Below, piece by piece: positions 50,707 through 59,920 of a stretch of 64,000 nucleotides of DNA; position 1 is the stretch's first letter, and every line of letters begins with the position of its first letter. The stretch covers positions 25,731-89,730 of the forward strand of contig NZ_JBHYDX010000020.1 of the NCBI RefSeq assembly GCF_051860505.1, written 5' to 3'. This DNA is from Pannonibacter sp051860505. GTDB lineage: Bacteria; Pseudomonadota; Alphaproteobacteria; Rhizobiales; Stappiaceae. The position numbers and the translations under genes are program-made. The notes beneath the pieces are model-generated. The model was not told the origin of the DNA and made no database searches. It saw only the letters and a program-made list of their open reading frames with translations.

Positions 50707-52080
50707 ATGGCCCGCGACACCATTGATACCACGCCGATCACCGGCGTCAGGGAACTGGCCGACCATCTTGCGTCTGGTTCCAAGCCGGAGGATCAGTTCC
50801 GTCTTGGCACGGAACATGAGAAATTCGCCTTCTACAAGGCAGACCTGTCCCCGGTGCCCTATGCCGGCCCGCGCGGCATCGAGACCCTGCTGACCGGCAT
50901 GGAAGGCCTGCTCGGCTGGGAGCGGATCACTGACAAGGGTCACATCATCGGCCTGGCTGACCCGGTCGCGGGCGGCGCCATTTCCATTGAACCGGGCGGG
51001 CAGTTTGAGCTGTCGGGCGCCCCGCTCGACAACCTGCACCAGACCTGCCGCGAGACCAACGCCCATCTGGCGCAGGTCAACGAGATCGCCGAGCCCCTGG
51101 GCATCGGCTTCCTCGGCCTCGGTTTCACCCCGACCTGGTCACGCGCTGACATCCCGGTCATGCCCAAGTCGCGTTATGCGATCATGTCGGGTTACATGCC
51201 GAAGGTTGGTACGCTCGGCCTCGACATGATGTACCGGACCTCGACGATCCAGGTGAACCTTGACTTCGCCGATGAGGCAGACATGGTCAAGAAGATGCGC
51301 GTCAGTCTGGCGCTGCAGCCGGTCGCCACCGCCATCTTCGCCAATTCACCCTTTACCGAAGGCAAGCCAAACGGCTTCAAGTCCTTCCGTGCCGAGATCT
51401 GGAAGGACACGGACAACGCCCGCTCCGGCCCGATCCCCTTCGCCTTCCACGAGGACTTCGGCTTCGAGGCCTATGTGAACTGGGCCATCGACGTGCCGAT
51501 GTATTTCGTCAAGCGTGGCGACACCTACTTCGAGGCAACCACCACCACCTTCCGCCAGTTCATGAACGGTGCGCTGAAGGACCAGCTGCCGGACGGCCTG
51601 CCGACCATCGGCGACTGGAACAACCACCTCTCGACCCTGTTCCCGGATGTGCGGCTGAAGAAGTACCTGGAAATGCGCGGTGCCGACGGCGGCCCCTGGC
51701 GCCGGATCTGCGCCCTGCCAGCCCTGTGGGTCGGCCTGCTCTATGACGCGGGCATCCTCGAGGACGCCTGGCAGTTGGTGAAAGGCTGGACCGAGGCCGA
51801 GCGGCTTGCCCTGCGCAATGACGTGCCGATCCACGGCCTGCAAACCCCGTTCCGCAGCGGGACCGTGCTGGATCTCGCCCGTGAGATGCTGTCCCTCTCA
51901 CGCGAGGGCCTGAAGCGGCGGGCCCGCCTCAACGATGGCGGACAGGACGAGCGCGTCCATCTGGCATCGATCGAGGAGTGCCTCGCCCTTGGCAAGTCCC
52001 CGGCAGACCTGATGCTCGACCGGTATCACGGCGTCTGGGGCGGCGATGTCACGCGCGCCTATCAGGACTATGCCTATTGA
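50707..52080 (+). CDS. gshA: Glutamate-cysteine ligase
   Basis: A 457-residue enzyme of the alphaproteobacterial/plant GshA type, making gamma-glutamylcysteine for glutathione. Visible motifs are FRLGTEHEKFAFY, SIEPGGQFELSGAPL, MYRTSTIQVNLDF and HEDFGFEAYVNWAIDVPMYF. The ATG at 50707 has GGAGA upstream; the frame extends 20 codons further without support. It supplies the thiol for the GST at 23103. Confidence 0.96.
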   Translation: MARDTIDTTPITGVRELADHLASGSKPEDQFRLGTEHEKFAFYKADLSPVPYAGPRGIETLLTGMEGLLGWERITDKGHIIGLADPVAGGAISIEPGGQFELSGAPLDNLHQTCRETNAHLAQVNEIAEPLGIGFLGLGFTPTWSRADIPVMPKSRYAIMSGYMPKVGTLGLDMMYRTSTIQVNLDFADEADMVKKMRVSLALQPVATAIFANSPFTEGKPNGFKSFRAEIWKDTDNARSGPIPFAFHEDFGFEAYVNWAIDVPMYFVKRGDTYFEATTTTFRQFMNGALKDQLPDGLPTIGDWNNHLSTLFPDVRLKKYLEMRGADGGPWRRICALPALWVGLLYDAGILEDAWQLVKGWTEAERLALRNDVPIHGLQTPFRSGTVLDLAREMLSLSREGLKRRARLNDGGQDERVHLASIEECLALGKSPADLMLDRYHGVWGGDVTRAYQDYAY

Positions 52081-52153
52081 GAAAAGAGGCCATTTGACCG
52101 CACGGGCGCGAAGGCCGATCATGAGGAACAATGCGATTCCGATGTGAGGCAGC

Positions 52154-52978
52154 ATGAGCGACCCGAGCGGACTGTTTTCCTCTTTTGATCCGGGCAGCGT
52201 GGTCGAGGCCATGCGGCTCCAGTTCGGTCTCAAGGACGCTGATATCACGCGGGCCATGGGGGCCCTGCTGCCGGCGGCCTTTTCCGGCCTCCGGCATACA
52301 ACCTCAGCCCCCGAAGCCATGCAGGGCTTCCTGGGTCTCCTGCAGGGACAGGCAGCGCAGCCGCAGGCTGACATGTTTTCGTTCGGATCCTCACCGGCGC
52401 CGACGAACTGGTTCTTCGGTCCGGCCCCGATGCAACAGGCGGTGGCCGATCAGGTGGCCCGGATCACGGGGGTGCAGCAAGATGCCGTGACAGCCCTGAT
52501 GCCCGTGGCCGCGACCCTCGCCATGGGCCAGGTGGCGCGGCCCTATCTGCAAGGTCAGGCGCGCGATCTGTTCGATGCCTTCATGGCCGGCTATGCCAGA
52601 GGCCGCCCGAAGCCCGTGCCGACACCGGCGACCATGATGGCCGGCTATGCCGATGCGGTGCAGTCCTTCTGGAGCAGTTTTCTCGGCGTCGGGGACAGTT
52701 CAGCTTCCAGCGCCACGCCTGAGTTCCTGCGTCCGGCTGCGCTGTCCACGCCGCCCGCTCTCCGGATGACGCCAAGGGCTGCGCGGACCGGCGGACCTGA
52801 GACCACCGCCCAGCCAGGTCTAACTCCTCCTGAAGCAGCCGCCGAAACAGCAACCGAGACAAGCGCGGCGACTGCCTCCATTCTCGACGACTGGTTTGCC
52901 GCCGGCCGTGCCTTCCAGGCCAACCAGCTCAAGGCCATCGAAACGGTGTTCGACACGCTGGGCCCGAACAACGGCTGA
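52154..52978 (+). CDS. DUF937-type protein
   Basis: A 274-residue protein. The N-terminal 160 residues have the repeating helical pattern of DUF937 (YidB-like) proteins: QFGLKDADITRAMGALLPAA and VARITGVQQDAVTALMPVAA. A Pro/Ala/Thr-rich linker (about residues 190-240) leads to a short C-terminal helix (SILDDWFAAGRAFQANQLKA) of phasin-like character. GAGG precedes the ATG. Function unknown; the C-terminal resemblance suggests association with storage granules, which is inference. Confidence 0.7.
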   Translation: MSDPSGLFSSFDPGSVVEAMRLQFGLKDADITRAMGALLPAAFSGLRHTTSAPEAMQGFLGLLQGQAAQPQADMFSFGSSPAPTNWFFGPAPMQQAVADQVARITGVQQDAVTALMPVAATLAMGQVARPYLQGQARDLFDAFMAGYARGRPKPVPTPATMMAGYADAVQSFWSSFLGVGDSSASSATPEFLRPAALSTPPALRMTPRAARTGGPETTAQPGLTPPEAAAETATETSAATASILDDWFAAGRAFQANQLKAIETVFDTLGPNNG

Positions 52979-53131
52979 CGGCGGCCAGCCAGTTCCCCGG
53001 ACCATGCGCGTAAAAACCTGGCTCCCCGCGGCCTTGCCCGCCCCCCCTGTTTCGTCTAGGAAACAGCAGCCGGTGCGCAGCCTATGGTGCGTTCCAGCCC
53101 GTTGATCTTTCCTGAAAGTACCGTGATCCCC

Positions 53132-54676
53132 ATGTCCAATCCGAAGTCCCAGAAACTCAAGGCGCGGCTGCCGCGCGGCTTTGTCGACCGGTCGGCTGAG
53201 GAGATCCGTGCCAGCGAGCATATGCTCGCGAAGATCAAGGGCGTCTACGAACTCTACGGCTTCGAGCCGATCGAGACCCCGGCCTTCGAATACACCGACT
53301 GCCTCGGCAAGTTCCTGCCCGACACCGACCGCCCGAATGCCGGCGTGTTCTCGGTGCAGGACGACGACGAGCAGTGGATGAGCCTGCGCTATGACCTGAC
53401 TGCGCCGCTGGCGCGCCACGTCGCCGAGCACATCAACGAGATCCAGCTGCCCTTCCGCAGCTACCGCGCGGGCTGGGTGTTCCGAAACGAGAAGCCCGGC
53501 CCCGGCCGTTTCCGCCAGTTCATGCAGTTCGACGCCGACAGCGTCGGCGCGCCTGGCGTCGGTGCCGACGCCGAGATGTGCATGATGTTCGCCGATACGC
53601 TTGATGCGCTTGGCCTCAAGGGCAAGTACGTTGTGCGCGTCAACAACCGCAAGGTTCTCGACGGCGTGCTGGAAGCCATCGGGCTCGGCGCGGATGCGGA
53701 CAACGAAAAGCGCCTCACCGTCCTGCGCGCCATGGACAAGTTCGACAAGTTCGGTTCGCCCGGCGTGCGCCTGCTGCTGGCCGAGGGCCGCAAGGACGAG
53801 AGCGGCGACTTCACCAAGGGCGCCGGCCTGCCTCAGGCAGCCATCGACGCGATCATCGAGATCCTGGAATCCGGGTCGCTCGAGGCGCTCTTGGCCGAGG
53901 GCGAGACGCTTGCCTTCAAGACCCCGGGCCTCGCCGCCCTCCCGATGAACGCTGCCCTCTCGGATGGTTTCACCGAGCTGAAGATCATTTCCGAGCTGGT
54001 GCGCGGCGCCGGCTATGGCGCCGACCGCATCCGCATCGACCCGTCGGTGGTGCGCGGCCTCGAATATTACACCGGCCCTGTCTACGAGGCCGAGCTGACC
54101 TTCCCGGTCACCAACGAGAAGGGCGAGGTCGTCCAGTTCGGCTCCGTCGGTGGCGGTGGCCGTTACGATGGTCTGGTCAAGCGTTTCACCGGCCGCGACG
54201 TGCCGGCAACCGGCTTCTCCATCGGCGTCTCGCGCCTGATGAGCGCGCTGAAGAATCTCGGCAAGCTCGATGTGGCCGAGGTGCTGGAGCCGGTGCTGGT
54301 CACCGTCATGGATGGCGATGTGGCCGCCCTTGCGAAGTATCAGGCCATGACGCAGCAGCTGCGCGCGGCCGGTATCCGCTCCGAGATGTACCAGGGCAAC
54401 TGGAAGAAGTTCGGCAACCAGCTGAAATACGCCGACAAGCGCGGCTGCCCGCTGGCCATCATTCAGGGTTCGGAGGAGCGCGCCAACGGCGAGATCCAGA
54501 TCAAGGACCTCATCGAGGGCAAGCGTCTTTCAGGTGAAATCACCGACAACGTAACATGGCGCGAAAGCCGCCCGGCGCAGGAGACCGTGCGCGAGACCGA
54601 CCTGGTCGAGACCGTGCGCAAGATGCTGGTCGCGCAGGCCGAGGACCGCTCGCGTGGCAAGCTGGCCAACGCCTGA
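53132..54676 (+). CDS. hisS: Histidyl-tRNA synthetase
   Basis: A 514-residue class II synthetase charging tRNA-His. Motif 2 is YRAGWVFRNEKPGPGRFRQF, and the histidine-specific motif VRGLEYYTGPVYEAEL is clear; motif 3 is GFSIGVSRL. The start MSNPKSQKLKARLPRGF matches homologues; an in-frame GTG at 53084 is not needed. It is long for bacteria but normal for alphaproteobacteria. It forms an operon with hisZ and hisG. Confidence 0.96.
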   Translation: MSNPKSQKLKARLPRGFVDRSAEEIRASEHMLAKIKGVYELYGFEPIETPAFEYTDCLGKFLPDTDRPNAGVFSVQDDDEQWMSLRYDLTAPLARHVAEHINEIQLPFRSYRAGWVFRNEKPGPGRFRQFMQFDADSVGAPGVGADAEMCMMFADTLDALGLKGKYVVRVNNRKVLDGVLEAIGLGADADNEKRLTVLRAMDKFDKFGSPGVRLLLAEGRKDESGDFTKGAGLPQAAIDAIIEILESGSLEALLAEGETLAFKTPGLAALPMNAALSDGFTELKIISELVRGAGYGADRIRIDPSVVRGLEYYTGPVYEAELTFPVTNEKGEVVQFGSVGGGGRYDGLVKRFTGRDVPATGFSIGVSRLMSALKNLGKLDVAEVLEPVLVTVMDGDVAALAKYQAMTQQLRAAGIRSEMYQGNWKKFGNQLKYADKRGCPLAIIQGSEERANGEIQIKDLIEGKRLSGEITDNVTWRESRPAQETVRETDLVETVRKMLVAQAEDRSRGKLANA

Positions 54677-54692
54677 AGGGGACGACCCGGAC

Positions 54693-55844
54693 ATGTCGAG
54701 ACCTGATCTTTCGCCCGCCGCGCTCGCAAGCAAGGCCCTTGCCCGGCTGGAAGCGGCCGGGCACACCCGCATCGACCCGCCGATCCTGCAGCCGGCGGAC
54801 GTGTTCCTGGACCTGACCGGCGAGGACATCCGCCGCCGCCTGTTCCTGACCAGCGGTGCCGACGGGCGCGAGCTGTGCCTGCGCCCGGATTTCACCATCC
54901 CGGTCTGCCGCCAGCACCTCGAAAGCGAGCCGGCCTACCGGCGCGATGATTACTGTTATGCCGGCCCCGTGTTCCGCCAGCGGCCGGGCGAGCTGGGCGA
55001 GATCCCGCAGGCGGGGGCGGAAAGCCTCGGCCGCGCCGACCGGGAAGACGCCGATGCCGCCATGCTGGCGCTCGCCCTTTCCGTGCTGGGTGACCTGGGC
55101 CTTGAGCAGCCCGTGGTGCGGATCGGCGACGAGACCCTGTTCTCCGCCGTTCTGGCCGGACTCGATCTGCCGGTCGTCTGGCAGCGCCGCCTGCGCGATC
55201 TCTTTGGCGAAGGCGAACGACTGACCGCAGCCATCACCCGCATGAGCGGCGCAGGTGCCCCGTCCGACCAGCGCCGCGACGCCCGCCTCGGCTTCCTCGC
55301 GGCGCTGGAAGGCGCCAATCCGGACGCAGCACAGGAAGTCGTTGCTGATCTCCTCTCCATTGCCGGTATTTCCGCCGTGGGCGGCCGCACCGCCAGCGAG
55401 ATCGCCGAACGCTTCCTGGAACAGGCCGCGCTCGCCAGCGGCGCAGGCTCGCACACGGCGGCTGCCAGCATCCTCAGCGAATATCTTGCGATCAAGGGTC
55501 GTCCGGACGAGAGCGCAGACGCGCTCGAAGCCTTTGCAAGCCGCCACGGTCTTGACCTTGCCGCCCCGCTCGCCGCCTTCCGCGCCCGCACGGCCGCCAT
55601 GGCCAGTCACGGGCTTGACCTTTCCCAGATCCAATTTGCCGCCGATTTCGGCCGCCGGCTCGACTATTACACCGGCTTCGTGTTCGAGGTGAGCGCCCCT
55701 CACGCTGCAAACGCGGGCACGCTTCTGGGCGGCGGCCGCTACGACCGCCTGCTGCGTCTCCTCGGTGCCAATGACGAGGTGCCCGCCGTCGGCTTCTCGC
55801 TCTGGCTTGACCGTCTCACCGCTGTGCTGGAGGCCCGCGCATGA
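54693..55844 (+). CDS. hisZ: ATP phosphoribosyltransferase regulatory subunit
   Basis: A 383-residue paralogue of histidyl-tRNA synthetase without aminoacylation function. It keeps the fold markers LCLRPDFTIPVCRQHL, DYCYAGPVFRQRPGELGE and GRRLDYYTGFVFEV but is shorter than HisS. It binds HisG and confers histidine feedback control. The ATG lies 17 bases after the hisS stop, and its own stop overlaps the hisG start (ATGA). Confidence 0.94.
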   Translation: MSRPDLSPAALASKALARLEAAGHTRIDPPILQPADVFLDLTGEDIRRRLFLTSGADGRELCLRPDFTIPVCRQHLESEPAYRRDDYCYAGPVFRQRPGELGEIPQAGAESLGRADREDADAAMLALALSVLGDLGLEQPVVRIGDETLFSAVLAGLDLPVVWQRRLRDLFGEGERLTAAITRMSGAGAPSDQRRDARLGFLAALEGANPDAAQEVVADLLSIAGISAVGGRTASEIAERFLEQAALASGAGSHTAAASILSEYLAIKGRPDESADALEAFASRHGLDLAAPLAAFRARTAAMASHGLDLSQIQFAADFGRRLDYYTGFVFEVSAPHAANAGTLLGGGRYDRLLRLLGANDEVPAVGFSLWLDRLTAVLEARA

Positions 55845-56809
55845 CCCGGCTCATCATCGGCATTCCCTCCAAGGGCCGCCTTCAGGAAAACACCTCCGAG
55901 TTTTTCGCTGGTGCCGGCCTGAAGATCGTCCAGCCGGGCGGTGACCGCAACTATCGCGGCGCCATCAAGGGCCTCGACAGCGTCGAGATCGCCTTCCTCT
56001 CCGCCTCCGAGATCGCCCGGGAGCTGGCCGCCGGCAGCATCCATTTCGGCATCACCGGTCTGGACTTGGTGCATGAAAGCATCGCCACGCCGGACAAGCT
56101 CGTGCATGTCGTCACCCCGCTCGGCTTCGGCCCGGCCGATGTGGTCGTCGCCGTACCGAAAGCGTGGATCGACGTGGAGACCATGGCCGATCTCGGCGAC
56201 GTCGCCTCCGACTTCCGCAACCGCCATGGCCGGCGCATGCGCGTCGCCACGAAATACGTCAACCTCACCCGCGCCTTCTTCGCCCGGCACGGCATTGCCG
56301 ATTACTGGATCGTCGAAAGCGCCGGGGCAACCGAGGGCGCACCGGCGGCCGGCTCTGCCGAGCTGATCGTCGACATCACCACGACAGGCTCCACGCTCGA
56401 GGCTAATGCGCTAAAGATCCTTGCCGATGGCGTGATCCTGAAAAGCCAGGCGCATCTTGTTGCCTCGCTGAAGGCCGACTGGAGCGGCGAGGCCCTTGGC
56501 GCCGCCCGCACCATCCTCGATCGGGTCGCTGCCGAAGAGACCGCACGGGGCAGCCGGCTCGTCCGCGCCCATGTGCCCGACACCCGCGGCGCGGTGAAGG
56601 ACATCCTGCCGATGGGCGCCGAACTGATCTATGGGCACCCTGCCGAGAGCGGTGTGCTCAGCCTGCTGTGCCCACGCGATCTGGCCCCAGACTGCGCCCA
56701 GATGCTGATCGCGCACGGCGCGACAGCCGTGAGCGTCGAGAAGCCCGACTACATCTTCCGCGCCACCAACCGCCTTTATGACCCGCTTGCGGACAAGGTT
56801 GTCGGTTGA
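55841..56809 (+). CDS. hisG: ATP phosphoribosyltransferase
   Basis: A 322-residue enzyme for the first step of histidine synthesis, joining ATP and PRPP. The N-terminal GIPSKGRLQENTSEFFAGAG, FGITGLDLVHES and the PRPP loop ELIVDITTTGSTLEAN are conserved. It is the HisZ-dependent type, though longer than the roughly 210 residues of classical short forms, as in rhizobia. Start overlaps the hisZ stop by four bases. Confidence 0.95.
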   Translation: MTRLIIGIPSKGRLQENTSEFFAGAGLKIVQPGGDRNYRGAIKGLDSVEIAFLSASEIARELAAGSIHFGITGLDLVHESIATPDKLVHVVTPLGFGPADVVVAVPKAWIDVETMADLGDVASDFRNRHGRRMRVATKYVNLTRAFFARHGIADYWIVESAGATEGAPAAGSAELIVDITTTGSTLEANALKILADGVILKSQAHLVASLKADWSGEALGAARTILDRVAAEETARGSRLVRAHVPDTRGAVKDILPMGAELIYGHPAESGVLSLLCPRDLAPDCAQMLIAHGATAVSVEKPDYIFRATNRLYDPLADKVVG

Positions 56810-56815
56810 TCGCGC

Positions 56816-57472
56816 TCAGTTTTGCGACATGCCTTGCGGGCGGACGAAACCCGCCCGGATCGCCTCGATCTCGGCCCGGACGCAGCAGCCCTCCAGGTGG
56901 TCGTTGACGAGACCCATCGCCTGCATGAAGGCATAAACCGTCGTCGGGCCGACAAAGGTCCAGCCGCGCTTCTTCAGGTCCTTCGAAATCGCAAGGCTTG
57001 CCGGCGACGTCGCCATCTTGCTCAGCGTGGCATGGTCGCAGACCTCGGGCCGGTCGGCCGGTCCGGGCTCATGCGCCCAGAAATAGGCCGCGAGTGTTCC
57101 GAACTCGGCACGAAGCTCCTGCGCGCGCCGGGCGTTGTTGATGGTCGAGACGATCTTGCCCCGATGGCGCACGATGCCCGCATCGGCCACACAGCGCTCG
57201 ATGTCGGCCTCGGTATAGGCAGCTACCTTGTCGATGTCGAACCAGGCGAAGGCCGCGCGGAAATTCTCGCGCTTGCGCAGGATCGTCAGCCAGGACAGGC
57301 CCGACTGAAAGCCTTCGAGACAGATCTTCTCGAACAGCCGCGTGTCATCCGTCACCGGACGGCCCCACTCCCGGTCATGGTAATGGGCATAGTCATCCAG
57401 CCCCTGCTGCCACCAGCAGCGAACCTCTCCGTCAGTGCCGCGCATCAGGCCGGCTGGCAATGTCTCGTCCAT
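56816..57472 (-). CDS. tag: DNA-3-methyladenine glycosylase I
   Basis: A 218-residue base-excision enzyme removing 3-methyladenine. The zinc ligands are Cys19 (VRCWW), His32 (HYHDREWG) and His192/Cys196 (NDHLEGCC). GLSWLTILRKRENFRAAF and ICLEGFQSG form the family core. The ATG at 57472 has AGGAG upstream; the longer frame to 57541 lacks an RBS. It is convergent with hisG, 6 bases apart. The AT-rich stretch 57495-57546 probably holds its promoter. Confidence 0.94.
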   Translation of the reverse strand: MDETLPAGLMRGTDGEVRCWWQQGLDDYAHYHDREWGRPVTDDTRLFEKICLEGFQSGLSWLTILRKRENFRAAFAWFDIDKVAAYTEADIERCVADAGIVRHRGKIVSTINNARRAQELRAEFGTLAAYFWAHEPGPADRPEVCDHATLSKMATSPASLAISKDLKKRGWTFVGPTTVYAFMQAMGLVNDHLEGCCVRAEIEAIRAGFVRPQGMSQN

Positions 57473-57657
57473 CGGCGCGCTCCTGCCCCTCGACAATGTT
57501 CTTAATTTGTTCTTAACATCAGGCAGGCAACCGAACAACAAAAAAAGCCCGAACGGCGGGGGAGAGTGGGCGTGGGAGATTCTCTTGGGCGGGGGCGGAG
57601 CAAAGCGCCTGAGCGCGGCACCAAAACCTCTGCGTCACCCCGGCCAAGCGCAGCGTC

Positions 57658-57770
57658 GAGCCGAGGCCTACTCGCTTGCAGAGCCTTTGAAAAACGCGAG
57701 GCCTGGCAACACTCGATCAGAGTGAGCCGAACGAAATGACAGCTCTGCGAACGAGTAGGCCCCGGGGCTC
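57658..57770. repeat. Imperfect inverted repeat between tag and cheZ
   Basis: About 28 bases at 57658-57685 (containing GGCCTACTCG and GCAGAGC) are complementary, with a few mismatches, to 57742-57770 (containing GCTCTGCGAACGAGTAGGCC). Part of a 538-base gap without a gene between tag and cheZ. On the minus strand the gap ends near a short CCCG/CGGG hairpin followed by seven T (57540-57560), a possible cheZ terminator. Confidence 0.55.
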
Positions 57771-57866
57771 GCGCTGCTCGCCCAGGGGGACACGGAGCGA
57801 GAGGTGGCCGCGAATGCAAGGTGCCGACGGGAGAAACGGTCCTGAACCTGACCTGCCCTCCGCGCT

Positions 57867-57956
57867 GTCCCGGCCTTGTGCCGGGACCTGTTTGATTTGC
57901 AAAGCTTTTCAGCTGCTGCTTCGCATCCCTGACGGGTCCCGGCACAAGGCCGGGAC
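57867..57956. repeat. Paired palindromes with GTCCCGGC arms
   Basis: Two palindromes, GTCCCGGC-CTTGT-GCCGGGAC (57867-57887) and GTCCCGGC-ACAAG-GCCGGGAC (57936-57956), face each other as an inverted pair; their loops are reverse complements too. The motif resembles the hairpin at 15528-15550 (same ACAAG loop), so it is probably a dispersed element of this genome. Confidence 0.65.
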
Positions 57957-58010
57957 GGCGGGGAAGAGCGGGCCTGAGAGATATTTTGCGTCGGGAGCGC
58001 GTAGAGCCCC

Positions 58011-58745
58011 TCAGGCGAACAGGGCGTCGATGTCATCCTGGCTGACGGTATCGACGTCGGTGTGCAGCGACGGGCCGTTGAGCAGCGCGGCATCGCCTTC
58101 CAATTTGCTTTCGCGCATCTTGAACTCGATTTCCTTGAAGGCTTCGATGCCGCCCCAGATGTTCATCATGTCGATGATGCGATCCTCGACAAAGCGCAGG
58201 GCCCCAACCACCTTGGAAATGCGCTGACCGGTAAGATCCTGGAAGTTGCAGGCCTCGAAAATCTGGATAACCTGTTCCTGGATGTCGTTGGCCAGATCCC
58301 GATCCTGGCCAGTCAGCCGCGCAGACAGGGTATTTGCTGTCTCGTCGATGAACTCCGAAGCCGACAGGATGGCTTCGGTCGCCCCTTCCGTTCCGATGAC
58401 GATGGCATCCAGTTCGTTGGTGACGCGGGTCATTTCCGGTCCCTCGGAACCGGTGGTGTGATGCAGCGCCGCGATCTCCTTCTTGGTCATCAGGATCGCT
58501 TCGTACATGGCATCCAGTTCCTTCTTGAGCTTGGCGGCCTCGCCTAGCTCACGCCGGAACTCCTGCATGACATGCTCGCTCATTTCCTTGGGGTCTGGCG
58601 CCCCTTTCATGAGCGCCCGCAACGAGGCCATTTCGGCCATCAGTTCGCGGTGCCGTTGCTCGTCGGTTCGTTCGGGTTGGCTCGCAACGCCCGCAGCATC
58701 GCGAAACAGGCTTTCCGCCCGGAAAACACGTTTGACCGCAGCCAT
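58011..58745 (-). CDS. cheZ: Chemotaxis protein phosphatase CheZ
   Basis: A 244-residue helical protein. The CheZ active-site segment is ACNFQDLTGQRISKVVGALR, in the long C-terminal helix, and the last residues SQDDIDALFA form the CheY-binding tail. The N-terminal half is predicted coiled coil (AAKLKKELDAMYEAILMTKK). It dephosphorylates CheY-P. No other motility gene is in the window, so it is an orphan here. Confidence 0.85.
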   Translation of the reverse strand: MAAVKRVFRAESLFRDAAGVASQPERTDEQRHRELMAEMASLRALMKGAPDPKEMSEHVMQEFRRELGEAAKLKKELDAMYEAILMTKKEIAALHHTTGSEGPEMTRVTNELDAIVIGTEGATEAILSASEFIDETANTLSARLTGQDRDLANDIQEQVIQIFEACNFQDLTGQRISKVVGALRFVEDRIIDMMNIWGGIEAFKEIEFKMRESKLEGDAALLNGPSLHTDVDTVSQDDIDALFA

Positions 58746-58941
58746 GCCAACTCCCGTTCTTAACAGTCACCGCTCGCGCAGAATTTCCATGCTCATCCAT
58801 CGCTTTATATCTCTCGATGTTTAAGGAAATGTTCCTCGAGGTGAGGTTCAGCAGCACATGACTTGCCGGAAACGTGATGAAGAAGATTTGGTTTCCAAGT
58901 CGTTAGCGCATTCGGTACATTCACCCGCACAGGTCCTGAGG

Positions 58942-59703
58942 ATGGACAGCCGTTCCCGAACAAGAGGTCTGACGTCCCTCGCCATGCCGCCGCTTCCAAT
59001 CGCCTTCATGCTGTTCGTGGTTGGCCTGCTGGCGGCACTTCCCGCCCGCGCGGGACCGGAAAGCTTTACCGCCGAAGAACTGATTGAGGGCTTCAACAAC
59101 ACCGTGTTCGGGCTGGAGTACCGCTCCTGGAGCTGGCAACCCTATCTCGTGAAGAAATACGTGACGCCGGTCCGGTTCCGCATTCACAGCCTGTCGCAAC
59201 GCAATCGCACGGCAGCCGTCGAAGCGTTTCTGGCCGAGTTGCCCCGCAAGATCCCGGCGCTGGACGCGCGGCTGGCGGCTCCGGACGAAGAGGCCAACTT
59301 CAATATTTTCGTCGTCGACCGCGCCGGCTATCTTCCGACCGTCAGGGGAGAAATTTACGCCGACGAGACGGCAGAAGCGCCGGGACGCTGCCTGGTCCGG
59401 GTTGAATCCGGACGAAGGGGCATCACCGGGTCCTCGGCTGTCATCGTTTCCGACGAGGGCGAGTTCCTGTTTCGGCGTTGCCTGGTCGAGGAGGTCCTGC
59501 AGGGCCTGGGGCCAATGAATGACGATCCGCGTCTGACGCACTCGGTGTTCAACGACACTTCGCGGCACAGCCGGTTTACCGCCTTTGATCAGATCCTGCT
59601 CAACATGCTCTATGACCGGCGGGTCCGGCCCGGCATGGACCGCAGCGAGTTGGAGCCCCTCCTCCCGATCATTGCCCGTGATGCCAGAAGGCGTGTGCAA
59701 TGA
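58942..59703 (+). CDS. DUF2927 exported protein
   Basis: An exported protein of about 253 residues. A signal segment (IAFMLFVVGLLAALPARA) is followed by the DUF2927 domain with FGLEYRSWSWQPYLVKKYVT and the metal-protease-like late region RCLVEEVLQGLGPMNDDPRL. The HSVFNDTSRHSRFTAFDQIL segment is also conserved. Start codon uncertain: ATGs at 58858, 58942 and 58984 all lie before the signal and none has a clear RBS. Function unknown; the EE..Q..G pattern recalls degenerate zincins. Confidence 0.78.
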   Translation: MDSRSRTRGLTSLAMPPLPIAFMLFVVGLLAALPARAGPESFTAEELIEGFNNTVFGLEYRSWSWQPYLVKKYVTPVRFRIHSLSQRNRTAAVEAFLAELPRKIPALDARLAAPDEEANFNIFVVDRAGYLPTVRGEIYADETAEAPGRCLVRVESGRRGITGSSAVIVSDEGEFLFRRCLVEEVLQGLGPMNDDPRLTHSVFNDTSRHSRFTAFDQILLNMLYDRRVRPGMDRSELEPLLPIIARDARRRVQ

Positions 59704-59920
59704 ACCCGTTTCGGCACCGGCCGCCGACAGGAACCGCTAACCAAGTCCTGACACCTTACAGTAACCTTTACATGAGTTAACCAGACTTATTGCCCGCTGA
59801 TTCACCATTCTCCTTCACCAAGATCCGTAAAGTTTGAGCGAATTCGTCAAGCATTTTCCCGAGGGCAAATGTCCTGACCCGTGAGCTTGAGGTTTGACTT
59901 TGCGTTGAGGAGTAACGGTG

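Noticed and set aside
57867..57956. Possible CRISPR array because of the repeated GTCCCGGC unit
   Set aside because: Only two copies, in opposite orientation, with no spacers or cas genes.
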